34,896 nt of DNA from Desulfonema limicola (GTDB lineage Bacteria > Desulfobacterota > Desulfobacteria > Desulfobacterales > RPRI01), in contig DYJH01000020.1 of the NCBI GenBank assembly GCA_020723255.1, forward strand, positions 1-34,896. The letters are read 5' to 3'. Below the pieces are notes generated by a model. The model was given only the letters and a program-made list of their open reading frames with translations, ran no database searches and was not told where the DNA came from. Both the position numbers and the translations under genes were made by a program. This document shows positions 15,063-23,305 of the stretch, piece by piece. Positions within the stretch are counted from its first letter, which is position 1, and every line of letters begins with the position of its first letter.

Positions 15063-16643
15063 TTATGTTACTATCGCTTTGTATCCGCTCTGGTAAGCCA
15101 CAACGGCTCCGGCATATTCATGTCGTATTTTGTGCCGGATTTTGTCGGCGACGAAAACCTGCTCGCTCTGGGGCGTGTCAGCAACGAACATCTCGGGTTC
15201 CTGGCGTCCGTTCAGATATCCCATTTCCACCATGTCAACTACGGAGGGAGGAAGCAGCATTCCCCAGTCGTTTGCGTCGGTTAAAAGGCTGACCATTTTG
15301 CCTGTTATTTTGCCCTTAAGCGGGTTGCGGGTCTTTGTCGTCAGGTCGTTTGAGGTAAAATATTCGTCGTCGTTTACTATCGATTCCCCGGTAGCTATGA
15401 GATCAACGGGATAAACCAGCACAGGCTTTATGCTCGGATCATCCAGAAGTGCGATCCGTTCGCCGGAATCTTTCTCTGTCATTTTTGCGATCGCCTGATA
15501 GGCAGCCAGTGCGTAAGTGAAAGACAAAGCGTTGGCACCCAGGTTCCCGTGTCCGCTAGTAAACCATGCAGTGCCATCCGAACAGGTTGCGTTTCCTGTA
15601 TAGAAAGCCCATACGTATTTGCCGTGTGTCCTGCGTGCAGCGCGGCCCAATCTGTTTATCAATCGCTGAATCAGGGTGATGTCATCGTTGATTATCGTTT
15701 TGCGGGTAATCGTGAGAAGATTGCCTTTCTGTAAAATCGTGTAGGTGCTCTCTTCATCTGTAACGGCAGAAATCTCGTCGTAATCGGAGGTTTCCGGGTC
15801 TATTGTATCCAGATCTCCAAAATACCCGACATTCACCGCTTCCTGCTGTCTGAAATCAGATACAGATTTACGGACGCTGATCAACAGATCTTCATGATAA
15901 TTTACTGCGTTATAGTCTTTGACCAGCCTGCGTGCCAGCGTATTGCCCAGCACGTAGGAAAATGTGGAGCTTGTAATGTCCATCTTTGCGCGCAGATCGG
16001 CGGGCATGTTGTTTCTCATAAAACGCCCGGTAACTTCCTTGTCCCCGGTAAAAAAGGTGTACATGTCACGCAGGCCCTTGAATGCCGGGACATCCTCAAA
16101 TCCGCTGTAATCCATGCGGGATCTCATGTCCAGGAAAAAAGGCTCGTGATCCAGACGCTCCATGCGGGAGAATCCAACCATCTCGTCTTTGGTAAGGCCA
16201 AACATCCTGTCAACCGCCATCTGAGCGCGTTCGATGGTGCCGATACCAACCGCAATGCTCGATCCGGGGATAGGGGTGTTTCCCTGATCCTGCTCCGCCA
16301 TCTTTGCAATATAATCCATCTCGGCATTTATTGCTGTTGTAAGATCTTCGGTTTTAAAAGTTCTGTCCGTAAACGCAGCTCTTATTCTGTTTTTTGCCAG
16401 ATCCGGGAGTTTGCATTTGTCCCCGAGCGCCTGATCCAGAGCCATGCCGCAACGTAATATTTCGAGATCTTCTTTTGTAACCTGAACCGCAAAATTCTGC
16501 GCAGTTGCCGCAGGCTCTGCCGGTTTATCCATTGCCATTCTTGCCAATGCTTCGACTTCATCATCGGTGACCTTTTCAAGCTCTTTGCCCTTGAGCAGGT
16601 CCGGCCTTTTGCTGAAAATCAAATCCCATATTTTTTTCTTCAT
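15063..16643 (-). CDS. Nested in-frame start: scaffold-capsid product
   Basis: Within the fusion, Met273 (ATG at 16641-16643) is preceded by a full 'AGGAGG' with five bases spacing, the best ribosome binding site in the head region, and falls exactly between the protease end and the scaffold domain ('MKKKIWDLIF'). Internal initiation would give a 526-residue scaffold-capsid protein in large excess over the 798-residue form, as lambda C/Nu3 make two products from one frame. Sequence evidence only. Confidence 0.65.
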   Translation of the reverse strand: MKKKIWDLIFSKRPDLLKGKELEKVTDDEVEALARMAMDKPAEPAATAQNFAVQVTKEDLEILRCGMALDQALGDKCKLPDLAKNRIRAAFTDRTFKTEDLTTAINAEMDYIAKMAEQDQGNTPIPGSSIAVGIGTIERAQMAVDRMFGLTKDEMVGFSRMERLDHEPFFLDMRSRMDYSGFEDVPAFKGLRDMYTFFTGDKEVTGRFMRNNMPADLRAKMDITSSTFSYVLGNTLARRLVKDYNAVNYHEDLLISVRKSVSDFRQQEAVNVGYFGDLDTIDPETSDYDEISAVTDEESTYTILQKGNLLTITRKTIINDDITLIQRLINRLGRAARRTHGKYVWAFYTGNATCSDGTAWFTSGHGNLGANALSFTYALAAYQAIAKMTEKDSGERIALLDDPSIKPVLVYPVDLIATGESIVNDDEYFTSNDLTTKTRNPLKGKITGKMVSLLTDANDWGMLLPPSVVDMVEMGYLNGRQEPEMFVADTPQSEQVFVADKIRHKIRHEYAGAVVAYQSGYKAIVT

Positions 16644-17459
16644 ACCGACCTCCTGATTATTTTGGGCAGACATGGAAGCCACCGCCCTGTTAAATTTTCC
16701 CCCGGCTGCAGGCCGGGTTACTATATCCACACTGTCGGCTGCCAGGAATTTCAAAACCTTGAATACCTGCCTGCCGTCTACTTCCGCTTTTGTTGCCCTT
16801 ACCGGGCAGTCATATGACAGTCCGTAAACCTGTTTTCCGGTTTTCATTGCAGCCAGAAGATTTTTCCCCAGCCATTTTGCGCTGTCTAAAAAATGCAATA
16901 CGCCGTTTAGCCCTTGACCTGCCTGGTGTTTTACGCCGTCTATCCAGCCCGCTTTGTTTTTCACCAGAAGGTTTTTGACGTCAAAGAGCGGGTCGGATAT
17001 ATGGCTTGCGCCGTACGGCATCTCATAAAGATTTACGTCCACATTTTCAAAAAGAGCGGCTCCCGTCCGAATTGCTTCATCCGGAATATACCAGCCGTTT
17101 TTTGTAAATCCCGGCTCGCATATTGTCACATCCCAGGCGCTGCCTTCCGGATCAGCCGACATTTTTAAAGTTGCGGTAATCTCGATGGATTCATCCGTTT
17201 CGGCTTGCTGCGATCTTGTTTCCACCCATACACGCTCAACTTCTTTCGTGTCGCTGCCAAGCGTTACGTTGCCGTCTATAATGCCCCAGCTCTTCTGGTA
17301 GCATTTCCCGTCAAGCTCATAAACCAAATAGGAGGGAAATACTTCTCTTATCCATGCATTAGCATCAACGGACTTCAGTGAAGCACTCAGCAGGTCTTCA
17401 ATTTTAGACAGGCTCAATTCCCCTGCCCCGGCTCTTTTTTTGTCTCCTTCCGGTTTCAA
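15063..17459 (-). CDS. Prohead protease-scaffold-major capsid fusion
   Basis: 798 residues; TTG start with GGAGG seven bases upstream. Residues about 110-262 look like an HK97-type prohead serine protease: 'EPGFTKNGWYIPDEAI', 'GLSYDCPV' (213-220) with the candidate serine, and 'SVDIVTRPAAGG' (243-254), its conserved end. Residues about 273-420 are helical and charged, like a scaffold or delta domain. Residues about 430-798 have the HK97 capsid pattern ('TSSTFSYVLGNTLARRLV', 'RRTHGKYVWAFYTGN', 'LVYPVDLIATGES', C-terminal 'HEYAGAVVAYQSGYKAI'), as in Mu gpT-like or Mu-type capsid proteins. Normally protease and capsid are separate genes; here no stop separates them. Confidence 0.85.
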   Translation of the reverse strand: MKPEGDKKRAGAGELSLSKIEDLLSASLKSVDANAWIREVFPSYLVYELDGKCYQKSWGIIDGNVTLGSDTKEVERVWVETRSQQAETDESIEITATLKMSADPEGSAWDVTICEPGFTKNGWYIPDEAIRTGAALFENVDVNLYEMPYGASHISDPLFDVKNLLVKNKAGWIDGVKHQAGQGLNGVLHFLDSAKWLGKNLLAAMKTGKQVYGLSYDCPVRATKAEVDGRQVFKVLKFLAADSVDIVTRPAAGGKFNRAVASMSAQNNQEVGMKKKIWDLIFSKRPDLLKGKELEKVTDDEVEALARMAMDKPAEPAATAQNFAVQVTKEDLEILRCGMALDQALGDKCKLPDLAKNRIRAAFTDRTFKTEDLTTAINAEMDYIAKMAEQDQGNTPIPGSSIAVGIGTIERAQMAVDRMFGLTKDEMVGFSRMERLDHEPFFLDMRSRMDYSGFEDVPAFKGLRDMYTFFTGDKEVTGRFMRNNMPADLRAKMDITSSTFSYVLGNTLARRLVKDYNAVNYHEDLLISVRKSVSDFRQQEAVNVGYFGDLDTIDPETSDYDEISAVTDEESTYTILQKGNLLTITRKTIINDDITLIQRLINRLGRAARRTHGKYVWAFYTGNATCSDGTAWFTSGHGNLGANALSFTYALAAYQAIAKMTEKDSGERIALLDDPSIKPVLVYPVDLIATGESIVNDDEYFTSNDLTTKTRNPLKGKITGKMVSLLTDANDWGMLLPPSVVDMVEMGYLNGRQEPEMFVADTPQSEQVFVADKIRHKIRHEYAGAVVAYQSGYKAIVT

Positions 17460-17461
17460 AA

Positions 17462-17731
17462 TCAGGCCTCCTTTCCTTTCGGTTTTCCGGCAATTACTTT
17501 GCGTTTTGCCGCTTTAGGGTTAATACCCGTAACTGCGATCTCATCGAGCTTCTCGACTTTGTCGCCAGGCTTATATCGCACCCGGATGCCGCCGTTTGTT
17601 ACGATGCTGACCTCGCCGGAAACTTCATCATATCTGCTCGCAAATATGCATTCCTTCGTGATTCCGTGAGCCTGAGCAGCCTCGGCAATAAGCAAATCTC
17701 CTTTTTTTACTTTTTCTTTTTCTTCCGGCAT
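17462..17731 (-). CDS. Small basic/acidic head-region protein, unknown
   Basis: About 89 residues from the ATG at 17731, preferred over 17776 because GGAGG lies eight bases before it. It is Lys/Glu-rich with a central 'DEVSGEVSIVTNGGIRVRYKPGDKVEKLDEI', suggesting a small beta-barrel, and a basic tail ('KAAKRKVIAGKPKGKEA'). It stops two bases before the TTG of the protease-capsid gene. Possibly a head accessory protein; family not recognised. Confidence 0.6.
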   Translation of the reverse strand: MPEEKEKVKKGDLLIAEAAQAHGITKECIFASRYDEVSGEVSIVTNGGIRVRYKPGDKVEKLDEIAVTGINPKAAKRKVIAGKPKGKEA

Positions 17732-17775
17732 GATTTTATCCTCCAAATTATGTGGTTTTATGGTTACCCTCTTCA

Positions 17776-17808
17776 ATTCCCCCTTATCAAAGGGGGCCAG
17801 GGGGTTGT
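17776..17808. repeat. Family-A palindrome
   Basis: 'CCCCCTTATCAAAGGGGGCCAGGGGG' sits between the gpF-like gene and the small head gene. Confidence 0.85.
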
Positions 17809-17811
17809 TTC

Positions 17812-18666
17812 TTATATCGCCGCCCTATACTTCCTGCTTTCAACCTCATCTATTGCAGCCTGCCAATCCGGATGATACGGCGCCGAATAGCACTGGCATT
17901 TTATTGTGTTCTTCGCCGATCCGGCGGGGTCTTTCGGATACATCAATTTTTCACCGCCCACATCAAACGGTTTGTTTACGTCCCTGGTTTGCCCGTCAGC
18001 GGCTATGTGCGAAATCCTGGGCATTTTTCTAGGAGCGCTGCCGTGTATCCACTGTTTTTGCAGCCCTGGCACTACATGTGCAGCTTTTTCGTTTCTTGCC
18101 TGTGTAGCAGCTTCAAGCACCCGCCCGCATTCCGTTCGCGTAATAACCTCCGCCCGTTCGGCAATCGAGCGGAATATCGATTTGTCTTTCAGGTTCGTTC
18201 CGATAGCTTTCATCACCTCAAACGGAGACTTATTACCCATCAGACCCATAGTCATTTCGTTTACAATTTGCCGGTTTGCGCTCGCAGACAAACCACTTAC
18301 CAGATCGGCTCCATAGCCCTGCATGATGCCTAAGACCGTACTGTCAATTGCCGGTATTGCTGCGGTTATCCCGACCGCAGACAAGGGCAGATCAACCATG
18401 TTTATGCCCTCACCCCAGAATTGCAGCTGGGCATCCCTTAAATCGATGCCATATTTCATAGCAAACTGCTGCATAGCCCTTTCTACGGCGTTTTTCAGTT
18501 TTGGCAGGTGATATGCCTGCCAACCGGTCGAAGCCACCGCAGAAGCGATCTCCTTGCGGGCATCGGCCAAATGCTTAACGACCTTCCTGACCTCGGCGTC
18601 CTCAAGATTGTTCGCTTTTTTTACAAGCTCTTTTACTTTTTTATTAAAAAGCTGCTCTTTGGTCAT
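17812..18666 (-). CDS. Phage head morphogenesis protein (Mu gpF/SPP1 gp7-like)
   Basis: 284 residues. The C-terminal signature is clear: 'KQWIHGSAPRKMPRISHIAADGQ' with 'FDVGGEKLMYPKDPAGSAKNTIKCQCYSAPY', the conserved H...DG...VGG...P.DP...N.C.C pattern of PF04233. The N-terminal part is helical ('FNKKVKELVKKANNLEDAEVRKVV'). Members are minor capsid proteins associated with the portal and possibly ejected. Located after the portal gene as in Mu. The start has no clear Shine-Dalgarno because a repeat fragment lies upstream. Confidence 0.9.
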   Translation of the reverse strand: MTKEQLFNKKVKELVKKANNLEDAEVRKVVKHLADARKEIASAVASTGWQAYHLPKLKNAVERAMQQFAMKYGIDLRDAQLQFWGEGINMVDLPLSAVGITAAIPAIDSTVLGIMQGYGADLVSGLSASANRQIVNEMTMGLMGNKSPFEVMKAIGTNLKDKSIFRSIAERAEVITRTECGRVLEAATQARNEKAAHVVPGLQKQWIHGSAPRKMPRISHIAADGQTRDVNKPFDVGGEKLMYPKDPAGSAKNTIKCQCYSAPYHPDWQAAIDEVESRKYRAAI

Positions 18667-18677
18667 TTGCGCTATAA

Positions 18678-18711
18678 TTTCCCACTAACAAAGGGGGATA
18701 AAGGGGGTTGT
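18678..18711. repeat. Family-A palindrome, partly decayed left arm
   Basis: 'TTCCCACTAACAAAGGGGGATAAAGGGGG': the left arm has lost its C run, so stem pairing is weak. Confidence 0.75.
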
Positions 18712-18714
18712 ATA

Positions 18715-20112
18715 TTACTCCTCATAATCCACTTCATCCTCAGGAGGTTTTTTTCCGGCAGCCTCAATCTCCGCATCCACGTCGATTTCGTATCCCAGCT
18801 GGCTTGTTATAGCTGCGAATATTCTTATGGCAGTGTCCCTGCTGATCCACCTGCTTGTCTCCGCAACTGCCAGAGCCGAAGCAATTTGCGGAACTCCGTT
18901 CATGCTCTTTGCCAGGTCTTTCTTTGAAATCTCGGGCATATTCGCCGTAAAACCGGCTTCCGCGTCTTTCTCCGATAAACGCCCGGCAAGCACGGACTGA
19001 TCAATCTGAAACTGACAGATATTTTCAAGGATCTCCTTACAAAAAAGCTGTCTGTCATCAAGGTCTTTGATCGGTACCTGGCCGAGCTGATCGGCCTCCG
19101 TCTGGTATGCTTTCCCCCCGGAGCCGAACCAGGAGTCCGGTCTGCCATGCGCTCCCATGATAAAGCCTTTTATCATCTCAAACCCGGCAGAAACATCTGT
19201 GCTTTTGAGATCCGGAGCGACCGCATCCCATTCCACACTTTCGTTATGCGCACGGACAGAGCCAGGCTGCGGGGGAGGATTGTTTTTGAGCCATTCCTTT
19301 ATCTGCTCTTCGGTAAACCCGGAGAGTTTCACATCCCATACAAAATTATTTATGAATTCGGAGCGGTCCAGATGATTATAGCCATATCGTTCAAGTCCGT
19401 CGATCCAGTCAAACAATGTTAGAAAATCAGATCTGCCTCTTGGGTCGTTGGGAGGATTGTTTATTGCAAAATAAAACACTTCGCCCACAAGCCTGCCATA
19501 TGTTTTTGACCTGGCATTTCCGTCTTCACGAACAGCGGCAAGTCTTTTTGCGGGCCGTGAGCTGCTGCCTCTCACCTCAACCTGTATTACTGTCTCAGGG
19601 TCATAGCCCAGCACATACACCTCAGCCACGTTGACTGGATCAGCGTAATAAATGCTTACATCGCCATTTACAGGGTTTATACCCACCGGCCAGCACTGAT
19701 CACCCAGGATTGACATCCACATCATCCTGTCCGGAAAGCGGCGGTTTAATTTGTTTGTTTTAATAAACCTGTCCAGGATCATCTGGACATTTTCGTTGTC
19801 GGAAGTAACTGTAAAAGGCTCGGCAAAAATAAATGTCTTATCCATCCTGGCCAATCTCCGGAACATAGCCGACATATCCCACATGAAATATGCCACCTCA
19901 TACATCCGGTCACGGTCCAGATGGGCGATCATGCGCCTCTGTCCCTGCTCGCCCATAAGAGGGCGGTATCCCTCGTTTTTAGGATCATAGCTCGCAGTAA
20001 CAGGCATGCTCGCCTTCGCCCTGGTGATTTCTTCCTGGACAATAGTCCGCACTTCCTCGGAGTTGAGTAGATCCGGCGACAGCCTTTTTGCTATCTTTTG
20101 TCTCAATGACAT
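18715..20112 (-). CDS. Phage portal protein
   Basis: About 465 residues from the ATG at 20112; the ATG at 20118 lies too close to AAGGA. 'ERRFPDRMMWMSILGDQCWPVGINPVNGDVSIYYADPVNVAEVYV' style text in the middle, 'VFYFAINNPPNDPRGRSDFLTLFDWIDGLERYGYNHLDR' and 'HGRPDSWFGSGGKAYQTEADQLG' match portal protein clip and stem regions. The acidic tail ('PPEDEVDYEE') is common. It forms the dodecameric vertex through which DNA is packaged; position directly after TerL agrees. It is less clearly a Mu gp29 (DUF935) member than a general portal. Confidence 0.88.
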   Translation of the reverse strand: MSLRQKIAKRLSPDLLNSEEVRTIVQEEITRAKASMPVTASYDPKNEGYRPLMGEQGQRRMIAHLDRDRMYEVAYFMWDMSAMFRRLARMDKTFIFAEPFTVTSDNENVQMILDRFIKTNKLNRRFPDRMMWMSILGDQCWPVGINPVNGDVSIYYADPVNVAEVYVLGYDPETVIQVEVRGSSSRPAKRLAAVREDGNARSKTYGRLVGEVFYFAINNPPNDPRGRSDFLTLFDWIDGLERYGYNHLDRSEFINNFVWDVKLSGFTEEQIKEWLKNNPPPQPGSVRAHNESVEWDAVAPDLKSTDVSAGFEMIKGFIMGAHGRPDSWFGSGGKAYQTEADQLGQVPIKDLDDRQLFCKEILENICQFQIDQSVLAGRLSEKDAEAGFTANMPEISKKDLAKSMNGVPQIASALAVAETSRWISRDTAIRIFAAITSQLGYEIDVDAEIEAAGKKPPEDEVDYEE

Positions 20113-20125
20113 TACCATTTTCCTT

Positions 20126-20158
20126 ATTCCCCCTTAACAAGGGGGGCCAGGGGGTTGT
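20126..20158. repeat. Family-A palindrome
   Basis: 'CCCCCTTAACAAGGGGGGCCAGGGGG' in the gap between TerL and portal genes, followed by a short family-F-like 'GTTAACCGTGAAACGTGA'. Confidence 0.85.
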
Positions 20159-20188
20159 TAACCGTGAAACGTGACCCGCTTTTACCCA

Positions 20189-22612
20189 TTACGCCGCCCT
20201 CCCGAATCTTCCGAAAAACCCGCCACTACCAGCCATCGCACCCGGCCTATGCCCTGTCATGCTGGCTTTTTTTTCCGGATCAGCTCCTAAAGAATACGCT
20301 TTTACATTCGATGATGCCGCATGAATCGCCAACGCCAACGACCAAAATCGGTCTGAGTTCCCACACCAGCAACATTTACCGTTTCTTCTCACATAAATTA
20401 TTCCTGATGGTACTGTACAACAATATACCTCCCCGGAATAATCCGCTGCCGATACACTCTTTTTTCTCTTATTGATTTGAGGGGTAAGTCTTTTGCGATT
20501 GATGTTGATGTTATAAATTTCTCGTTTATTCTTGCCTTTCAAACTCATTTGCGGAATTGTGATTGATCCGCACATTCCGAGTTTCAACAATAACTCCTGG
20601 ATATCTGATGCAAGTCTATAACTAGTAGTCATATAATTCCATGACGTCTCGCCAAATCTTCCATTTCCAAACATCAGAGCGTCAAACAGTATCCGTAGTC
20701 TGTGCGGAGGCAAGTCAAGCAAATCTCTGGGGATGAATCGTTGATATGACCTGCCCTGAGATACAAGAGATTCATGCAGATCATGCTTTTTGTTGCGGTA
20801 TGAACTTATCTCTGTAATTTTGTTTTTCTCAAGCCAGAATTTGAACGGCAACTTTTCAATGCAGTTACGAATTGGCGAATATTCTATTTGTTTTGCATAA
20901 ATACCGCTTCTGTATTGCGTGCCCACAAACCCTTGAGAAATAAAATACCCCATAAATTCCAGCCAAATATCAATATCTATAATTTCTTGCCCTATCTTTA
21001 TGCTTTGCCGATCTATTCCCTTCCATAGCGCATTCTTTTTAAATTCAACTCTTCCTCTTTTTTTGATATCTTTTGCATATATAAACTCCCATTGATCTTT
21101 TTCTTTTATATAAAGCCTGTGTTTGGGAGTAACGAGCAGATCAATTTGCTTGTTTGCAATACGAACCATTTCACCAACATAGAATTGCTGCTGGATATCT
21201 GTGGGCTTTTCATAATCCAGTTCGTCTCCCTTTAAGACAGCCATATGGTCGTCTTTTGAAAGATCACTAAAAAATTTCCAGCCGGCTTTTGTTAGAACTT
21301 CTGTATGTTTGTCGTAGCAATGCCCGTTCTCCGAGCGTTCAGCAGTAAACCGAATATTTCCCGCTGCCGTGGTTTCTTTTGTTACTGCCCGTAAATCTGC
21401 ACGGACATGGTGGTCATACGGTATGCGAAGCTTTTTGTCTTCCATTTTTCCGCGCACAGGATAGGCCAACGCTTCTTTCACGTGAGACGTAAACGTCACG
21501 CATTCCATGCGATATTCGCCGAACTGCTTTTTTGCATCATCCCCCCAGCCTATGCCCAAACCCGTATAATCTATGCAGCATCTGTCAAGCAGAGCAAGCC
21601 AGGGCCAGAGTACTTTTTCCTGATCCGGTTTGCTCATGTTTTTTAGTGTTATTATCTTGCGGGTGTAGAGCACATCACCTGCAAGTTCCAATATCCACAA
21701 AACCGTAAGATCTTTTTTGCGTCCGATATCAAGTCCTGCATATAGCCTGCGTCCGGCCTTTTCCGCATATTCCATCTCCCATTTTTCTGTGGACGGATAT
21801 TCGCAACCGGCTATCAGATCGTATTCCAAAAATGCGACCTCATCATCACCGGGGATGCACATATATTCCTGCTGAAAGGATTCCTCATCGGAGCATCCGG
21901 ACTTTATAAAATCAAAATATTCTTTTTCATCCATTTCCTGCGCTTCGTGATCGGCAGGGATGGACTGTTGTAGTTTATAGAGAAAACCTTCATTCAGCGC
22001 ATCTTCGAGAGTCACGCGGTGATGGCTGATTTTTTTCGGATTGTTGTGTTCCTTGATTTCTCTTATCAGTAAATTGAAAAAGTTACCGCTGCCACGGTGA
22101 GTGGATATAACCTCAAGATTGCCTCCCCAGGTGATACCGGGATATGCGATAGTCCAAAGTTTGCGCGGATCGGGATGAAGGGCAAACTCATCAAGAGCGC
22201 GGCTTCCTCGTTTTCCTGCCTGAGCATCTGGGTTTGAGCTCATTGAATGTATGCGTTTTTTTGATGCAAAATTCAGCACATATGCGGATATTTTCTTTTT
22301 ATCATCAAGGACTATCTCGCCGAGATCCTCGGCGGCGGCGTGCAAAACATTAGCCCACATCTTGCAATCTTCTATAAAAAGTCGAGCCTGAAGATCATCG
22401 CGTGACGATACCCATTGATCCCATTTTGCGCCTGCCTCCGCTGTGCGTTCCGTGCAGGCATAAGCCGTGCCCCACGAAATGCCGATCTGCCGCGCTTTCT
22501 CCATCAGCTTAAGGCGGCTGCGATCGTTTATCCAGCGCTCCTGATAGCCCAAAAAAAGGCTGTCAGGATTTACGGGAATCATTTTGGCTTTTACTGTTCT
22601 TTTGCCTGTCAT
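20189..22612 (-). CDS. Terminase large subunit with embedded intein
   Basis: 807 residues, 486 without the intein. N-terminal ATPase: Walker A-like 'KARQIGISWG' (39-48) and Walker B 'RALDEFAL' (138-145). C-terminal nuclease: 'AGLDIGRKKDLT' with Asp295, Asp348 in 'CIDYTG', and after the intein 'SDRFWSLALAIH' with Asp754, giving the three acidic residues of the RNase H-like TerL nuclease. It packages DNA headful-style with the small terminase gene upstream. The intein splits the protein at 'ENGH|C...N|SDRFW'. Start at 22612, GAGGT upstream inside the edge of a palindrome. The C-terminal tail is Gly-rich ('GAMAGSGGFFGRFGRAA'). Confidence 0.93.
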   Translation of the reverse strand: MTGKRTVKAKMIPVNPDSLFLGYQERWINDRSRLKLMEKARQIGISWGTAYACTERTAEAGAKWDQWVSSRDDLQARLFIEDCKMWANVLHAAAEDLGEIVLDDKKKISAYVLNFASKKRIHSMSSNPDAQAGKRGSRALDEFALHPDPRKLWTIAYPGITWGGNLEVISTHRGSGNFFNLLIREIKEHNNPKKISHHRVTLEDALNEGFLYKLQQSIPADHEAQEMDEKEYFDFIKSGCSDEESFQQEYMCIPGDDEVAFLEYDLIAGCEYPSTEKWEMEYAEKAGRRLYAGLDIGRKKDLTVLWILELAGDVLYTRKIITLKNMSKPDQEKVLWPWLALLDRCCIDYTGLGIGWGDDAKKQFGEYRMECVTFTSHVKEALAYPVRGKMEDKKLRIPYDHHVRADLRAVTKETTAAGNIRFTAERSENGHCYDKHTEVLTKAGWKFFSDLSKDDHMAVLKGDELDYEKPTDIQQQFYVGEMVRIANKQIDLLVTPKHRLYIKEKDQWEFIYAKDIKKRGRVEFKKNALWKGIDRQSIKIGQEIIDIDIWLEFMGYFISQGFVGTQYRSGIYAKQIEYSPIRNCIEKLPFKFWLEKNKITEISSYRNKKHDLHESLVSQGRSYQRFIPRDLLDLPPHRLRILFDALMFGNGRFGETSWNYMTTSYRLASDIQELLLKLGMCGSITIPQMSLKGKNKREIYNININRKRLTPQINKRKKSVSAADYSGEVYCCTVPSGIIYVRRNGKCCWCGNSDRFWSLALAIHAASSNVKAYSLGADPEKKASMTGHRPGAMAGSGGFFGRFGRAA
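20357..21319 (-). mobile_element. LAGLIDADG-type intein in TerL
   Basis: Residues 432-752. Block A begins 'CYDKHTEVLTKAGWKFFSDL' (Cys1), block B has 'LLVTPKHRLYI' with the TxxH motif, and block F/G ends 'YVRRNGKCCWCGN' before extein Ser753. The penultimate residue is Gly where His is usual. Between them lies a homing-endonuclease-like part: 'LEFMGYFISQGF' (about 551-562) and 'LRILFDALMFGNGRF' (639-653), then 'YMTTSYRLASDIQELLLKLGM'. In both LAGLIDADG helices the usual acidic residue before Gly is absent (Gln560, Asn650). Splicing looks intact apart from the Gly; the endonuclease is probably inactive. Confidence 0.88.
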
Positions 22613-22620
22613 TTGACCTC

Positions 22621-22654
22621 ATTCCCCCTTTAATAAAGGGGGTTAGGGGGATTT
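22621..22654. repeat. Family-A palindrome touching TerL start and TerS stop
   Basis: 'CCCCCTTTAATAAAGGGGGTTAGGGGG'; its left edge adjoins the GAGGTC used as TerL ribosome binding site. Confidence 0.8.
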
Positions 22655-23264
22655 AATTCATCATCATCACATCGCGCCTGATTTTTTTAATCGTTTCCGG
22701 CGACACGCCTTCCTGTTTGTCGGCACTTTCATTGTTGCCATATTTTGCTTTCATCCCATCCAGCAATTCCATCGATTGCTTCAGCTCTTTAATCGCATTT
22801 AAAGACAGCGCATCCGGCTGGCCGAGCATTACCCTTAGTTTTAATTCGACCGCTTCCTGGAGTGCCTGTATGGCCTCCTGCGGAGTGTTTATTTGCCTAT
22901 TTAAATCCCCCTGGCCCCCTTTTTCTAAGGGGGAATTTTCCGGTACGCCTTCCCCCTTAGCAAAGGGGGACAAAGGGGGTTGTTTCGACGTCGCCCTTTC
23001 CAAAGCCGAAAACGCATAAACCTTTTGCGGATCAAGGCTTGTCATGGCGTCCTTGATCAACTTCAATTTCGTCAGAGTTGTGTATCTCCGGATCTCGGCA
23101 GCGGCGTTTCTATATTCACGGCGCTTTGCAAGCCAGCCGTCTTCAACAGACCAGTTTTGGATTGTCCGTTCGCTGATAGCGGTTTCAACCGCAACGGCTT
23201 CGAGGGTCATTCCGTCGATGACGTAAAGTTCCTCGGCTCGCTGTCTTAATTCCTGGTCAATCAT
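22653..23264 (-). CDS. Terminase small subunit with repeat-encoded insertion
   Basis: 203 residues. Residues 1-50 form a helix-turn-helix ('GMTLEAVAVETAISERTIQNW'), the DNA-recognition domain of small terminases, followed by 'GWLAKRREYRNAA', a DUF1804/Mu gp27-like arrangement. The C-terminal half is helical for oligomerisation ('EAIQALQEAVELKLRVMLGQP'). Residues about 94-123 ('QPPLSPFAKGE' and 'SPLEKGGQGDL') are translated from two family-A palindromes and look like an inserted linker. The ATG directly follows a family-B palindrome whose 'GGTGAGGG' is the only Shine-Dalgarno-like sequence. Confidence 0.85.
   Translation of the reverse strand: MIDQELRQRAEELYVIDGMTLEAVAVETAISERTIQNWSVEDGWLAKRREYRNAAAEIRRYTTLTKLKLIKDAMTSLDPQKVYAFSALERATSKQPPLSPFAKGEGVPENSPLEKGGQGDLNRQINTPQEAIQALQEAVELKLRVMLGQPDALSLNAIKELKQSMELLDGMKAKYGNNESADKQEGVSPETIKKIRRDVMMMN
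22903..22983. repeat. Two family-A palindromes inside the TerS gene
   Basis: Two copies in opposite orientation, both open in the reading frame, encode about 30 residues of TerS without a stop. Confidence 0.9.
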
Positions 23265-23301
23265 ACCCTCACCCCGGCCCTCTCCCCGGACGGGAGAGGG
23301 A
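23265..23301. repeat. Family-B palindrome at the TerS start
   Basis: 'CCCTCACCCCGGCCCTCTCCCCGGACGGGAGAGGG' ends immediately before the TerS ATG on the minus strand. Confidence 0.85.
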
Positions 23302-23305
23302 GATA

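Noticed and set aside
15894-16457. 187-aa plus-strand ORF within the capsid gene
   Set aside because: Antisense shadow of the capsid region with no Shine-Dalgarno and no recognisable motif.
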